DNA of 64,000 bases from contig CP019454.1 of NCBI GenBank assembly GCA_002951815.1, positions 1,302,001 to 1,366,000 of the forward strand, in the 5' to 3' direction. This document shows, piece after piece, positions 23,393 through 31,808 of the stretch. Source of the stretch: Sulfobacillus thermotolerans (GTDB taxonomy: Bacteria > Bacillota > Sulfobacillia > Sulfobacillales > Sulfobacillaceae). Numbering within the stretch: the first letter of the stretch is position 1; each line of letters opens with the position of its first letter. Under the pieces are notes generated by a model. It saw only the letters and a list, made by a program, of their open reading frames with translations. It did not search any database and was not told the origin of the DNA. Made by a program: the position numbers and the translations under genes.

Positions 23393-24151
23393 ATGGAAAC
23401 TGAGGCTCGTCACGATGCGTTAGTAAATCGCCAAGAACTCATCGAATCCGGAAATGTGCCGCGCCATATCGCTATCATTATGGATGGTAATGGGCGTTGG
23501 GCACGGCAAAAAGGCTTGACTCGGGCCGAGGGCCATCGGCAAGGGGTCAAAGCGCTGAAGCCTATTGTGAAGGAATGTGCAGCCATAGGTGTTGATGTTC
23601 TTACGGTTTATGCTTTTTCGACCGAAAATTGGTCGAGGCCGCAAAACGAAATTGACGCCCTGATGGCTCTTCTTGTGGAGTTCTTGCGTTCGGAAACGGA
23701 GGAACTTAAAGCTGAAGGTGTTTGTATCCGCACCATCGGCAACATTTCAGGATTGCCTGAGCTCGCCCAGCGGGCGATTCAAACGGCTATGGCAGCCACG
23801 GCTCAACAAACACGGATGGTGTTGAATCTGGCCCTTAATTATGGTGGACGGGACGAAATTGTTCGTGCTATTAACCGTTGGATTCAGGACAACCGTTCGC
23901 TGACAGACAACGTTCTTCTCACCGCACCGGCTATGGCGTCGTATTTGGATACAGCTGGCCTTCCCGATCCCGATTTGTTAATTCGTTCCAGTGGTGAAAT
24001 GCGCATTTCTAATTTTCTTTTATGGCAACTCGCGTATGCCGAGATATACGTGACAGAGACGTTGTGGCCTGATTTTGACCCGGCGGAGCTTCACAAGGCT
24101 ATACATGCCTACCAACAACGGGTGCGCCGTTTCGGCGGCCTTCGGGAATAA
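23393..24151 (+). CDS. uppS: Undecaprenyl diphosphate synthase
   Basis: A 252-residue cis-prenyltransferase making the C55 lipid carrier precursor for peptidoglycan. The catalytic strand I-M-D-G-N-G-R-W-A near residue 28 holds the essential Asp. N-Y-G-G-R-D-E-I and the R-S-S-G-E-M-R-I-S-N-F-L-L-W-Q ending block are present. ATG at 23393 follows GGGAGG; a TTG four codons upstream is possible but overlaps that site. The product is reused via UppP, encoded at 59378. Confidence 0.95.
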   Translation: METEARHDALVNRQELIESGNVPRHIAIIMDGNGRWARQKGLTRAEGHRQGVKALKPIVKECAAIGVDVLTVYAFSTENWSRPQNEIDALMALLVEFLRSETEELKAEGVCIRTIGNISGLPELAQRAIQTAMAATAQQTRMVLNLALNYGGRDEIVRAINRWIQDNRSLTDNVLLTAPAMASYLDTAGLPDPDLLIRSSGEMRISNFLLWQLAYAEIYVTETLWPDFDPAELHKAIHAYQQRVRRFGGLRE

Positions 24152-24163
24152 GGAGTTACGCGC

Positions 24164-24946
24164 GTGCTGGGACTGCGAATACTCACAGCAACTTTTGGCA
24201 TTCCCGTAGTGGTTCTCCTCATCTATTTAGGTGGATGGGTGTTAACAGGTGGAGTTGCCATTTTGGCTGCGATTGGTGTTGTTGAAATTGCTCGCATGTT
24301 CCGCTCCCGTGGAATTGTTTTTTATCCATGGTTAACGGTGGTATGGGTGTGGAGCATTATGGCGGCGGTGGGATTAGGGCGAGGGCTGGTACCAGTTCTT
24401 GTCTTAGGCGCGGCTGTCGTGGCCATTGTGTCATTACTAAGCTCGCCGCAGGAAAGCTTTCAAGGGGCCGTCACCACGACATGGGTGGCGGTTTATTTGG
24501 GTTTATTTTTTTCCTATTTGCCGATGATTCGTCATTTGGTACACGGACAAGTCTTTGCTTATGTGTTTTTTGCGGTGATTTGGGCGACAGACACCACGGC
24601 GTTTTTTGTTGGACGACAATGGGGACGGCATAAATTAATGCCGCGCGTAAGTCCAGGGAAGACATGGGAAGGCACGGTGGCGGGGACCGTGAGCGGTGTC
24701 GTTGTGGCCGGAGGGGCTTTTTGGTTTTTGCATCTTGTTGTATGGCACGCCCTCTTATTTGGCTTTACGGTGAGCATTGTCGGGCAAATTGGAGATCTTT
24801 TAGAATCAGCGATTAAACGTTATACAGGGGTTAAAGACTCCGGAAGTCTTCTGCCTGGACATGGTGGTGTCCTTGACCGATTCGATTCTTCTTTATTGGC
24901 TTTACCAATTGCTTATTATTTGTTGATAGGCTTGGGCATACATTAG
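24164..24946 (+). CDS. cdsA: Phosphatidate cytidylyltransferase
   Basis: A 260-residue integral membrane enzyme making CDP-diacylglycerol from phosphatidate and CTP. It has about seven membrane helices and the family signature near the end, K-D-S-G-S-L-L-P-G-H-G-G-V-L-D-R-F-D-S. GTG start at 24164 after AAGGAG, 12 bases behind uppS. Confidence 0.94.
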   Translation: MLGLRILTATFGIPVVVLLIYLGGWVLTGGVAILAAIGVVEIARMFRSRGIVFYPWLTVVWVWSIMAAVGLGRGLVPVLVLGAAVVAIVSLLSSPQESFQGAVTTTWVAVYLGLFFSYLPMIRHLVHGQVFAYVFFAVIWATDTTAFFVGRQWGRHKLMPRVSPGKTWEGTVAGTVSGVVVAGGAFWFLHLVVWHALLFGFTVSIVGQIGDLLESAIKRYTGVKDSGSLLPGHGGVLDRFDSSLLALPIAYYLLIGLGIH

Positions 24947-24965
24947 CTGCATGGAGGCCATGCTG

Positions 24966-26000
24966 ATGGGCAGCTATGTGCGTATGCTTCTAATTTGGAT
25001 AGGCTTGTTATTTAGCGTCTATGCATTCTGGAAATGGTACAGTCCGATTTTCATGCCATTTTTAGGGGCTTTTGTTTTATCTGTATGGCTTGAGCCACTG
25101 GTACATCGGATGGAGCGATGGGGGTTGTCTCGGGCCATGGCCGCGTTTGTGACGTTGGGTGCGGCCATGGTGGCTCTTTTATCCATTGTGGTGTTGTTGG
25201 TGAGTGTCATGGTGACTGAGTTGGCGCAGGTGGTAAAAACATTGCCGGCATTGACTCTGCCTGTGGAACGCATCGCCACCCGCGTACTATTCGGTTGGAG
25301 TCAATTGCGGCAGGTTCTCGGATTAAATCCTGGGGAATGGCACAGCCAATTAGGTTCGGTCATGAGGCTCCTCGAATCAATCTTAAGGACCTTGGGGAAT
25401 TTTCTCGTGCATCTGCCGGACAGCATGTTAATGTTAATGGTAGCGTTAATTGCGGCGTTTTTCATGATGCGTGATAAGGAACACATATTGCAGGTGGCCG
25501 TTAAGTGGGTGCCTCCGCCTATTAGGCCCTACGTCCATCATGTGCATGACGACATTTTGGCCGGTGCTTTAGGGTTTTTGAAGGCGCAAGGGACCTTGAT
25601 CGCGTTGACGACCTTCGGGACAATGGCGGGTCTCATCTTTTTTGGGTTTAAGTATGCCGTGCTGATTGGAGTTCTCGCAGGACTGTTGGATTTTGTCCCC
25701 TATATGGGGCCGACGACATTGTTGGCTCCATGGGCGGTCGTAGCATTTCTGTCGGGGGCGATGATGGATGGCGTTAAGGTCTTAACGGTTATGCTGGGGG
25801 TGGCCTTGTTGCGGCAATTTACGGAGCCGCGGCTTGTCGGACAAAACATGGGCCTGCATCCCTTAGTGGCGTTGGCAGCCTTATATTTTGGGGTGCGTTT
25901 GTTTGGTCCGGCAGGGTTTATTCTCGGCCCCATTTCTGCCGTGGTCATCAAGGTTTTAGCAGAAGTGCTGGTTGCCCCTCCGGGTGACATTGGCGTATAA
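24966..26000 (+). CDS. AI-2E family transporter (YtvI/PerM-like)
   Basis: A 344-residue polytopic membrane protein of the AI-2E/PerM superfamily, with seven to eight helices and the conserved G-L-L-D-F-V-P-Y-M-G-P segment near residue 240. Members export small molecules or exchange ions, and the substrate here is unknown; the position inside a lipid/isoprenoid operon is unusual. I use ATG at 24966, which lies 8 bases after GGAGG. The ATG at 24951 would put that motif inside the gene. Confidence 0.8.
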   Translation: MGSYVRMLLIWIGLLFSVYAFWKWYSPIFMPFLGAFVLSVWLEPLVHRMERWGLSRAMAAFVTLGAAMVALLSIVVLLVSVMVTELAQVVKTLPALTLPVERIATRVLFGWSQLRQVLGLNPGEWHSQLGSVMRLLESILRTLGNFLVHLPDSMLMLMVALIAAFFMMRDKEHILQVAVKWVPPPIRPYVHHVHDDILAGALGFLKAQGTLIALTTFGTMAGLIFFGFKYAVLIGVLAGLLDFVPYMGPTTLLAPWAVVAFLSGAMMDGVKVLTVMLGVALLRQFTEPRLVGQNMGLHPLVALAALYFGVRLFGPAGFILGPISAVVIKVLAEVLVAPPGDIGV

Positions 26001-26027
26001 GGGCGCAATAAGGAAGGCGAGGACATT

Positions 26028-27185
26028 ATGACGCAGATCATCATTCTCGGGGCTACAGGCTCTGTCGGCGAGACGGCATATCGCGTTATTCAGGCGCAAC
26101 CCGACCGAATTGCTGTAGACGGGTTAGTGGCACACCGACAAGCGGAAAAGTTGTGGGAGATGGGACAACGTCTCCATGCTAATTGGATTGGACTGACGGA
26201 CCGCGAACAGGCGGCGGAGCTTCGCCACCAGCACCAGGGACAATCAGGCCCTCGCATTATCAGCGGCATGGATGACATTTTAGAAGCCATCGCGATTTCG
26301 CCAGCGACCAAAGTGATTGGGGCTATGAGTGGATTTTCAGGTCTCATGCCGACGTTAACCGCGCTTGAGAATGGCAAGGACATTTTATTGGCCAACAAAG
26401 AAACGCTCGTGGCTGCCGGAGATTTAGTTCAGCGGGTTGCCTTGCAACGGGGCCGTAAAATTCTTCCCGTTGATAGTGAACACTCGGCGATATTTCAGTG
26501 TCTCGCACTGAATCAGCCATTCAAGCGTATTTTGCTGACATGTTCTGGTGGGCCGTTTCGGGGACGTACCAAAGAAGAATTAAAGACCGTTACGGTGGAG
26601 GACGCATTGCGCCATCCCAATTGGTCGATGGGAGCGAAAATTACCATTGATTCCGCGACGTTAATGAATAAAGGACTCGAGATCATCGAGGCGCACCACT
26701 TGTTTGGGGTACCCTATGAACAAGTTGAAGTGCTTATTCACCCGCAGAGCATTGTGCATTCGCTCGTGGAATTTGTTGATGGGGCGACCATGGCGCAACT
26801 GGGGTGGCCGGATATGGCCGTTCCCGTCCAAGTTGCTCTGAGTTGGCCCGAGCGGTGGCCGTTGGCTGGACCAGCTTTGGATTTGACGCAGCAGCCGTTG
26901 ACATTCGATAAGCCAGACACGGACACGTTTGAAGCATTGGACTTGGCACGGCAGGCGGGAATAGCAGGGGGATTGATGCCGACGGTTCTCAATGCTGCTA
27001 ATGAGGTCGCCGTCGGGTTGTTTCTTAGTCGGTCAATCCGATTTCTTTCCATCGTTGAGATTATCAAGGACGTGTTGGGAGCGTTTACGGACAACACATC
27101 TGTGGTGGCACTCGAGCAAATTCTCGAAGCCGACAGGTGGGCACGGAGGCAAGCAGAAGACATGGCGATGCGTTATCGCCTTTAA
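26028..27185 (+). CDS. dxr: 1-deoxy-D-xylulose 5-phosphate reductoisomerase
   Basis: A 385-residue NADPH-dependent enzyme of the MEP isoprenoid pathway. G-A-T-G-S-V-G-E binds NADPH, L-L-A-N-K-E-T-L-V-A-A-G and P-V-D-S-E-H-S hold metal- and substrate-binding residues, and K-G-L-E-I-I-E-A-H follows. With ispG downstream and uppS upstream it makes this operon a partial isoprenoid-to-lipid-carrier route. ATG start after AAGGAAGGCGAGG. Confidence 0.95.
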   Translation: MTQIIILGATGSVGETAYRVIQAQPDRIAVDGLVAHRQAEKLWEMGQRLHANWIGLTDREQAAELRHQHQGQSGPRIISGMDDILEAIAISPATKVIGAMSGFSGLMPTLTALENGKDILLANKETLVAAGDLVQRVALQRGRKILPVDSEHSAIFQCLALNQPFKRILLTCSGGPFRGRTKEELKTVTVEDALRHPNWSMGAKITIDSATLMNKGLEIIEAHHLFGVPYEQVEVLIHPQSIVHSLVEFVDGATMAQLGWPDMAVPVQVALSWPERWPLAGPALDLTQQPLTFDKPDTDTFEALDLARQAGIAGGLMPTVLNAANEVAVGLFLSRSIRFLSIVEIIKDVLGAFTDNTSVVALEQILEADRWARRQAEDMAMRYRL

Positions 27186-27197
27186 GGGGGACAGCCG

Positions 27198-28220
27198 ATG
27201 ACGACGGTAATCGCCATTATTTTGGTGTTTGGCGTGCTGGTAACGGTTCACGAGCTTGGCCATTTTCTGGTTGCCAAAGCCTTTGGCATGCGGGTCGAAG
27301 AATTTGCGGTGGGCTTTGGTCCAGCCTTATATAAAAGGCGGGTGGGCGAGACAGTCTATGCCTTACGGATTATTCCGCTCGGCGGCTATAATCGTTTAGC
27401 CGGTATGGAAGGGAATAAGACGGCTGATCCTCGTGAATACCCCAATCGTCCGCTTTGGCAAAGATTCTTGGTGGTGCTGGCGGGGCCGATAATGAATCTC
27501 ATTTTAGCCGCTATCTTGTATGCTGTCTGTTTTGGACCGGTCGGTATTCCGACCCCCACGACAACCGTCCAGCAGGCCATTCCCCATTATCCTGCCTATG
27601 AAGCCGGCATTCGTCCGGGAGATCGGATTATCCAAATCGACCGAACGCGTATCACCAATTGGGAAACGTTAGCGCATGCGATTGTTAATCACAAAAACCA
27701 TCCGATGAACGTGACGGTGGAGCGTGATCACACGCGGCGCACATTCAAACTGCAGACGCGGTATGACAAGAAATTGAAAGAGTATATTATCGGGATTCAA
27801 CCCGCCTTTGTCACGGTCCATCAAAATTTTGCCGCGGCCACGATGTCTGGTGTCAGGCAGACAGTGGATTTGTCCGGGCAATGGTTTGGGGCTCTGTACC
27901 GGTTGGTGACGGGGCATGGACCCTTTGACCTCACAGGCCCTGTTGGGATTGCAGAACTTGTTGGGCAAGCTGCCCATACGGGTCTTGTGGATGTGTTGTT
28001 ACTGTCCGCGGCACTGTCTGCAAACCTGGGACTGTTTAACATTTTGCCCATTCCGGTCTTGGACGGTAGCCGACTATTTCTCATGATTGTTGAGGCGATT
28101 CGTGGGAAACCCATGGATCCTGACCACGAAAACATGATTCATTTTGTGGGCTTTATTATCCTGATGGCGTTGGTGTTGTTTGTGACCTTTCGTGAGGTCG
28201 AACATTTATTCCATGCTTGA
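27198..28220 (+). CDS. rseP: Site-2 zinc metalloprotease RseP/RasP
   Basis: A 340-residue intramembrane protease that cuts anti-sigma factors and leftover signal peptides. The zinc site is H-E-L-G-H at about residues 16-20 and the second motif reads I-P-V-L-D-G-S-R near residue 285, where most relatives have L-D-G-G. A single PDZ domain occupies about 110-180. Four membrane helices. ATG start at 27198, 12 bases after dxr. Confidence 0.93.
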   Translation: MTTVIAIILVFGVLVTVHELGHFLVAKAFGMRVEEFAVGFGPALYKRRVGETVYALRIIPLGGYNRLAGMEGNKTADPREYPNRPLWQRFLVVLAGPIMNLILAAILYAVCFGPVGIPTPTTTVQQAIPHYPAYEAGIRPGDRIIQIDRTRITNWETLAHAIVNHKNHPMNVTVERDHTRRTFKLQTRYDKKLKEYIIGIQPAFVTVHQNFAAATMSGVRQTVDLSGQWFGALYRLVTGHGPFDLTGPVGIAELVGQAAHTGLVDVLLLSAALSANLGLFNILPIPVLDGSRLFLMIVEAIRGKPMDPDHENMIHFVGFIILMALVLFVTFREVEHLFHA

Positions 28221-28266
28221 TATGCAAGGGCATGATAAGATAAGAGTATCGTCGACCGACAAAAAA

Positions 28267-28301
28267 GGGGGGTGTGCCCGAACATCATTCGGGCCCATAT
28301 G
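28267..28301 (+). promoter_or_regulatory. Hairpin between the ispG Shine-Dalgarno and start codon
   Basis: The Shine-Dalgarno GGGGGG (28267-28272) is 26 bases before ATG 28299, too far for direct use. Between them a perfect 7-bp stem GCCCGAA/TTCGGGC (28276-28294) with a 5-base loop would fold out, leaving about 7 unpaired bases, a normal spacing. This suggests initiation across a hairpin; it could also respond to a ligand or protein. Confidence 0.4.
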
Positions 28302-29390
28302 AGTAAAGCGGTAAGAGTGCGTGATGTGGTGATTGGTGGAGGCGCTCCGGTCGTTGTCCAAGGGATGACCAAGACAGATACTCGCGACGTAAAAAACACG
28401 TTGGAAGAAATCGCTCGCTATGTGGACGTAGGCTGCGAGATTGTACGGGTGGCTGTTCCAGACCACGAGGCGGCGCAAGCCGTTGGGGAAATTGTCAAGC
28501 GCTCTCCAATTCCTGTTGTTGCTGACATCCATTTTGACTACCGGTTGGCCTTAGAAGTCATTCGGCAAGGAATCGACAAATTACGGCTTAACCCGGGCAA
28601 TATTGGCGCACGGGAACGGGTGGAAGAAGTCGTTAAGGCTGCGAAAGAGCGACAAATTCCCATTCGCATTGGGGTGAACTCAGGATCGATTGAGAAGGGG
28701 CTGTTGCAAGATTATGGGCGCACAGCAGAAACCCTAGTGAAGTCGGCAGAGCATCACATCCAAATTCTTAACGACTTAGATTACGATAATATTGTGGTGT
28801 CCTTGAAAGCTTCAGATGTTCCGACGATGGTCGCCGCGTATCGCTTAATGGCACAGCGTCATGACTATCCCCTCCATTTGGGCGTCACGGAAGCGGGAAC
28901 CTTGTTTCAAGGCACGATAAAGTCGGCTATCGGCATTGGCTCTTTATTGGCCGATGGCATTGGCGATACGATTCGAGTGTCTTTGACCGGGCCGGGCGAA
29001 GAAGAAATTCGGGTGGCATGGGAAATTCTAAAAAGTTTAAAGTTGCGGGAACGTGGCGCCAATATTGTCGCCTGTCCGACCTGTGGTCGGTTACAGTTTG
29101 ATATGTGGCCGGTGACTAATGAGTTAGAACGGCGGCTCGCCGTTATTAAAGAACCCGTGACCGTGGCAGTGATGGGCTGTGCGGTAAACGGGCCAGGCGA
29201 GGCTCGCGAGGCCGATGTCGGATTAGCGGGCGGTAAAAATATGGGCCTGATTTTCCGGCATGGACAAATTGTCCGGCGTGTTGACCAAGAGGACATGGTC
29301 GAAGAATTATGGAAAGAAATTTTGGATGCAGCCGAGGAGGTTCGCGTGGGTGGAAAAAGTTCTCAAGGAGATCACCCCGAAGTCAAGTGA
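28299..29390 (+). CDS. ispG: 4-hydroxy-3-methylbut-2-en-1-yl diphosphate synthase (flavodoxin)
   Basis: A 363-residue [4Fe-4S] enzyme of the MEP pathway, reducing MEcPP to HMBPP. The start M-S-K-A-V-R-V and V-V-V-Q-G-M-T-K-T-D-T-R-D match family N-termini. The cluster ligands are in A-C-P-T-C-G-R and M-G-C-A-V-N-G-P-G-E. An in-frame GTG at 28272 would add nine residues but sits on the Shine-Dalgarno. The end overlaps proS by 41 bases. Confidence 0.93.
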   Translation: MSKAVRVRDVVIGGGAPVVVQGMTKTDTRDVKNTLEEIARYVDVGCEIVRVAVPDHEAAQAVGEIVKRSPIPVVADIHFDYRLALEVIRQGIDKLRLNPGNIGARERVEEVVKAAKERQIPIRIGVNSGSIEKGLLQDYGRTAETLVKSAEHHIQILNDLDYDNIVVSLKASDVPTMVAAYRLMAQRHDYPLHLGVTEAGTLFQGTIKSAIGIGSLLADGIGDTIRVSLTGPGEEEIRVAWEILKSLKLRERGANIVACPTCGRLQFDMWPVTNELERRLAVIKEPVTVAVMGCAVNGPGEAREADVGLAGGKNMGLIFRHGQIVRRVDQEDMVEELWKEILDAAEEVRVGGKSSQGDHPEVK

Positions 29391-30780
29391 TTTCTCACAA
29401 TGGTACGTTGATGTTATTCGTAAGGCGGATATGGTGGATTATGCGCCGATGAAGGGCTTTATGGTCATGAAGCCCTATAGCTATCGCATCTGGGAATTTA
29501 TCCAAGAACAGATGGATCGGCGCTTCAAAGCCACGGGTCATCAAAACGCCTATTTTCCTCTTTTAATTCCGGAGCATTTGCTAGCACAAGAAGAAGAACA
29601 TATAGAAGGATTTTCAGCGGAAGTCGCATGGGTGACCATGGGCGGTAACGAGCAATTGGCCGAACGTTTAGCGATTCGCCCCACGTCGGAAACGATTATC
29701 GGCGCGATGTATGCGCAATGGATCCACTCCTACCGGGATCTCCCGGTACTAATCAATCAGTGGGCCAACGTGCTGCGGTGGGAGAAAGCGACGCGACCGT
29801 TTTTACGCACGACCGAATTTCTGTGGCAAGAAGGGCATACGGTACACCGCACAGCGGATGAGGCATTGGCGGAGACGCTTCAGCAGTTGGAAATTTACCG
29901 TGAAGTTATTGAAGAATATTTAGCCGTGCCTGTCATTGCGGGCGTTAAGAGTGCCGGGGAACGTTTTGCGGGCGCTGTCGATACATACACCTTAGAGGCC
30001 TTAATGGGTGATGGACGCGCGTTACAATCTGCGACCTCCCATTTTCTAGGGCAGCATTTCTCAAAGGCGTTTCAGATTCAGTATCTCGATGAAGATGGGG
30101 AATTGAAGTACGGCTGGACTTCATCATGGGGAAGCTCTACACGTTTAATTGGTGCCGTGATTATGGTGCACGGAGACGACAAGGGGCTAAGGTTGCCACC
30201 CAAAATTGCGCCGATTCAAGTGGTGATTGTCCCGATTGGGAAAGGGGCTGAACGCGAAGCCGTTGTCGCGCACGCTAAAGCATTGGAAGCACAATTGGCC
30301 AATGCGTTTCGGGTCAAGCTAGACGACCGGGATGAATTTACCCCGGGATACAAATTTAATGATTGGGAAATGCGCGGGGTGCCTTTGCGGGTGGAGCTGG
30401 GGCCTAAAGACCTAGCGAAACAACAAGTTGTCCTGGCTCGCCGCGATACGGGAGAAAAGCTGAGCGTATCAGAATCTCAATTGGTGGAGACCGTGCAACA
30501 CCTTTTAGATGCTATCCAATCTGAGTTGTTTCGGCAGGCATTGGAATTTCGTGAGTCGCATACGATGTCTGTTGAAAGTTACCAAGAAATGGCACAAAAT
30601 GGATATCGAGGCTTTTTCCGTGGAGACTGGTGTGGAAGCGAGACATGCGCGGACCATTTGAAGGCGGAAACGGGCATGACGATTCGGTGCCTGCCATTTA
30701 ACGAAGAGCCGGTAACGGGTCACTGCATTGTGTGCGGTCAGACTAGTCGTTATCGCGCGCTGTTTGCCCGAGCCTATTAA
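29350..30780 (+). CDS. proS: Prolyl-tRNA synthetase, archaeal/eukaryotic-like type
   Basis: A 476-residue class II synthetase charging tRNA-Pro. It begins V-E-K-V-L-K-E-I-T-P-K-S-S-D-F-S-Q-W-Y and lacks the long editing insertion of E. coli ProRS. It has motif 2 (R-W-E…R-P-F-L-R-T-T-E-F-L-W-Q-E) and motif 3 (G-W-T-S-S-W-G-S-S-T-R-L-I-G). The C-terminal C-G-S-E-T-C…C-x2-C zinc-like domain marks the short archaeal/eukaryotic-type class also found in many Clostridia and Thermus. The GTG start at 29350 follows GAGGAGG inside ispG. Confidence 0.93.
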   Translation: MEKVLKEITPKSSDFSQWYVDVIRKADMVDYAPMKGFMVMKPYSYRIWEFIQEQMDRRFKATGHQNAYFPLLIPEHLLAQEEEHIEGFSAEVAWVTMGGNEQLAERLAIRPTSETIIGAMYAQWIHSYRDLPVLINQWANVLRWEKATRPFLRTTEFLWQEGHTVHRTADEALAETLQQLEIYREVIEEYLAVPVIAGVKSAGERFAGAVDTYTLEALMGDGRALQSATSHFLGQHFSKAFQIQYLDEDGELKYGWTSSWGSSTRLIGAVIMVHGDDKGLRLPPKIAPIQVVIVPIGKGAEREAVVAHAKALEAQLANAFRVKLDDRDEFTPGYKFNDWEMRGVPLRVELGPKDLAKQQVVLARRDTGEKLSVSESQLVETVQHLLDAIQSELFRQALEFRESHTMSVESYQEMAQNGYRGFFRGDWCGSETCADHLKAETGMTIRCLPFNEEPVTGHCIVCGQTSRYRALFARAY

Positions 30781-30814
30781 GCGAAGTTTTTGCAAACGAG
30801 GGTGTGGGGGTAGG

Positions 30815-31456
30815 ATGCCGAAGGAACGCGTGGCCGCGATCGTGCCGGCATATAACGAAGAAGCGAATATAGCGGGAGTCCTCCGGGTGTTATGCATGGT
30901 TCCGGAAATCGATCAAGTCATTGTGGTCAATGACGGCTCCTGTGACCGCACCGCAGCCGTGGCGGCAAGTTTTCCATCGGTGCTTGTTATAGACCAAGCC
31001 GAGAATCAGGGTAAGGGCGCTGCACTGAAGGCGGGAGCTGAAGCGGCTGATGCGGATATTCTCTTGTTTCTTGATGCAGATTTGATTGGATTAACCGTTG
31101 GCCATGTCCAGCAACTGTTAAAGCCCGTGATCGATCAAGAAATTGATGCCACAGTGGGCATTTTTGATGGAGGACGCACGAGTACTGATTGGGCGCAAGC
31201 TTTGGCCCCCTTCTTGTCCGGTCAGCGGGCCATTCGCCGCACGCTGTTGACGGGCGTCGACCATATCAATGAGTCACGTTATGGTGTAGAGTTGCAATTG
31301 CATAGGCAATTAAAACGGATGGGTAAAGCACCTAAGGAAGTCATCTTAAAGGATGTGTCTCAGGTGATGAAAGAAGAAAAGTTAGGCTTGGCCAAGGGCT
31401 TTGCGGCTCGGATGCGCATGTATTGGGAAATTATTCGCGAAATTCCCAGAATGTAG
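30815..31456 (+). CDS. Family 2 glycosyltransferase
   Basis: A 213-residue cytosolic GT-A enzyme. V-P-A-Y-N-E-E at the N-terminus, V-V-N-D-G-S near 36 and the F-L-D-A-D-L metal-binding D-x-D near 90 are the GT2 hallmarks. No membrane helix is seen and the C-terminus is short, so it resembles soluble DPM1-type enzymes. Donor and acceptor are unknown. The start at ATG 30815 follows GGGGGTAGG. It lies between proS and polC, where Bacillus has no such gene. Confidence 0.82.
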   Translation: MPKERVAAIVPAYNEEANIAGVLRVLCMVPEIDQVIVVNDGSCDRTAAVAASFPSVLVIDQAENQGKGAALKAGAEAADADILLFLDADLIGLTVGHVQQLLKPVIDQEIDATVGIFDGGRTSTDWAQALAPFLSGQRAIRRTLLTGVDHINESRYGVELQLHRQLKRMGKAPKEVILKDVSQVMKEEKLGLAKGFAARMRMYWEIIREIPRM

Positions 31457-31553
31457 GGCATTATTGGCTCGCGGGCCAGACAAGGGCAGGGCGTGGCACT
31501 GGTTGCTGCACCGTAGCTCCCCTTAAGGGTTTATATAACGAAAGGATGGAAAC

Positions 31554-31808
31554 ATGGCGGTACGGTTAGGGGATAGACAACAGCAACCGCCGGTGTTTTG
31601 GTTGCTGAAAGACTACGAACGGTCTTGGACCCGTCGAATGACGCTATTTACCATACGTCTGCTCTATGACGCAAGGCGTGGCGTTATTCCTTCGATGTTT
31701 TTGCCCCAACGCCGATTTGGTTTGACAGCGTCTTTGATGGAGAAGGGGGGAAGCAACGCTCCTCCCCACCGTGACGGTCGGGGTCTGGGCGCAGCGACTC
31801 AGCGATGA
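31554..31808 (+). CDS. Hypothetical basic small protein upstream of polC
   Basis: An 84-residue arginine-rich protein with no recognisable domain. The first 55 residues contain aromatic and basic stretches (P-P-V-F-W-L-L-K-D-Y-E-R-S-W-T-R-R), and the tail is low-complexity. Support for translation comes from AAAGGATGG before ATG 31554 and from the ATGA overlap of its stop with the polC start, which implies coupling. I do not recognise a family. Confidence 0.5.
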   Translation: MAVRLGDRQQQPPVFWLLKDYERSWTRRMTLFTIRLLYDARRGVIPSMFLPQRRFGLTASLMEKGGSNAPPHRDGRGLGAATQR

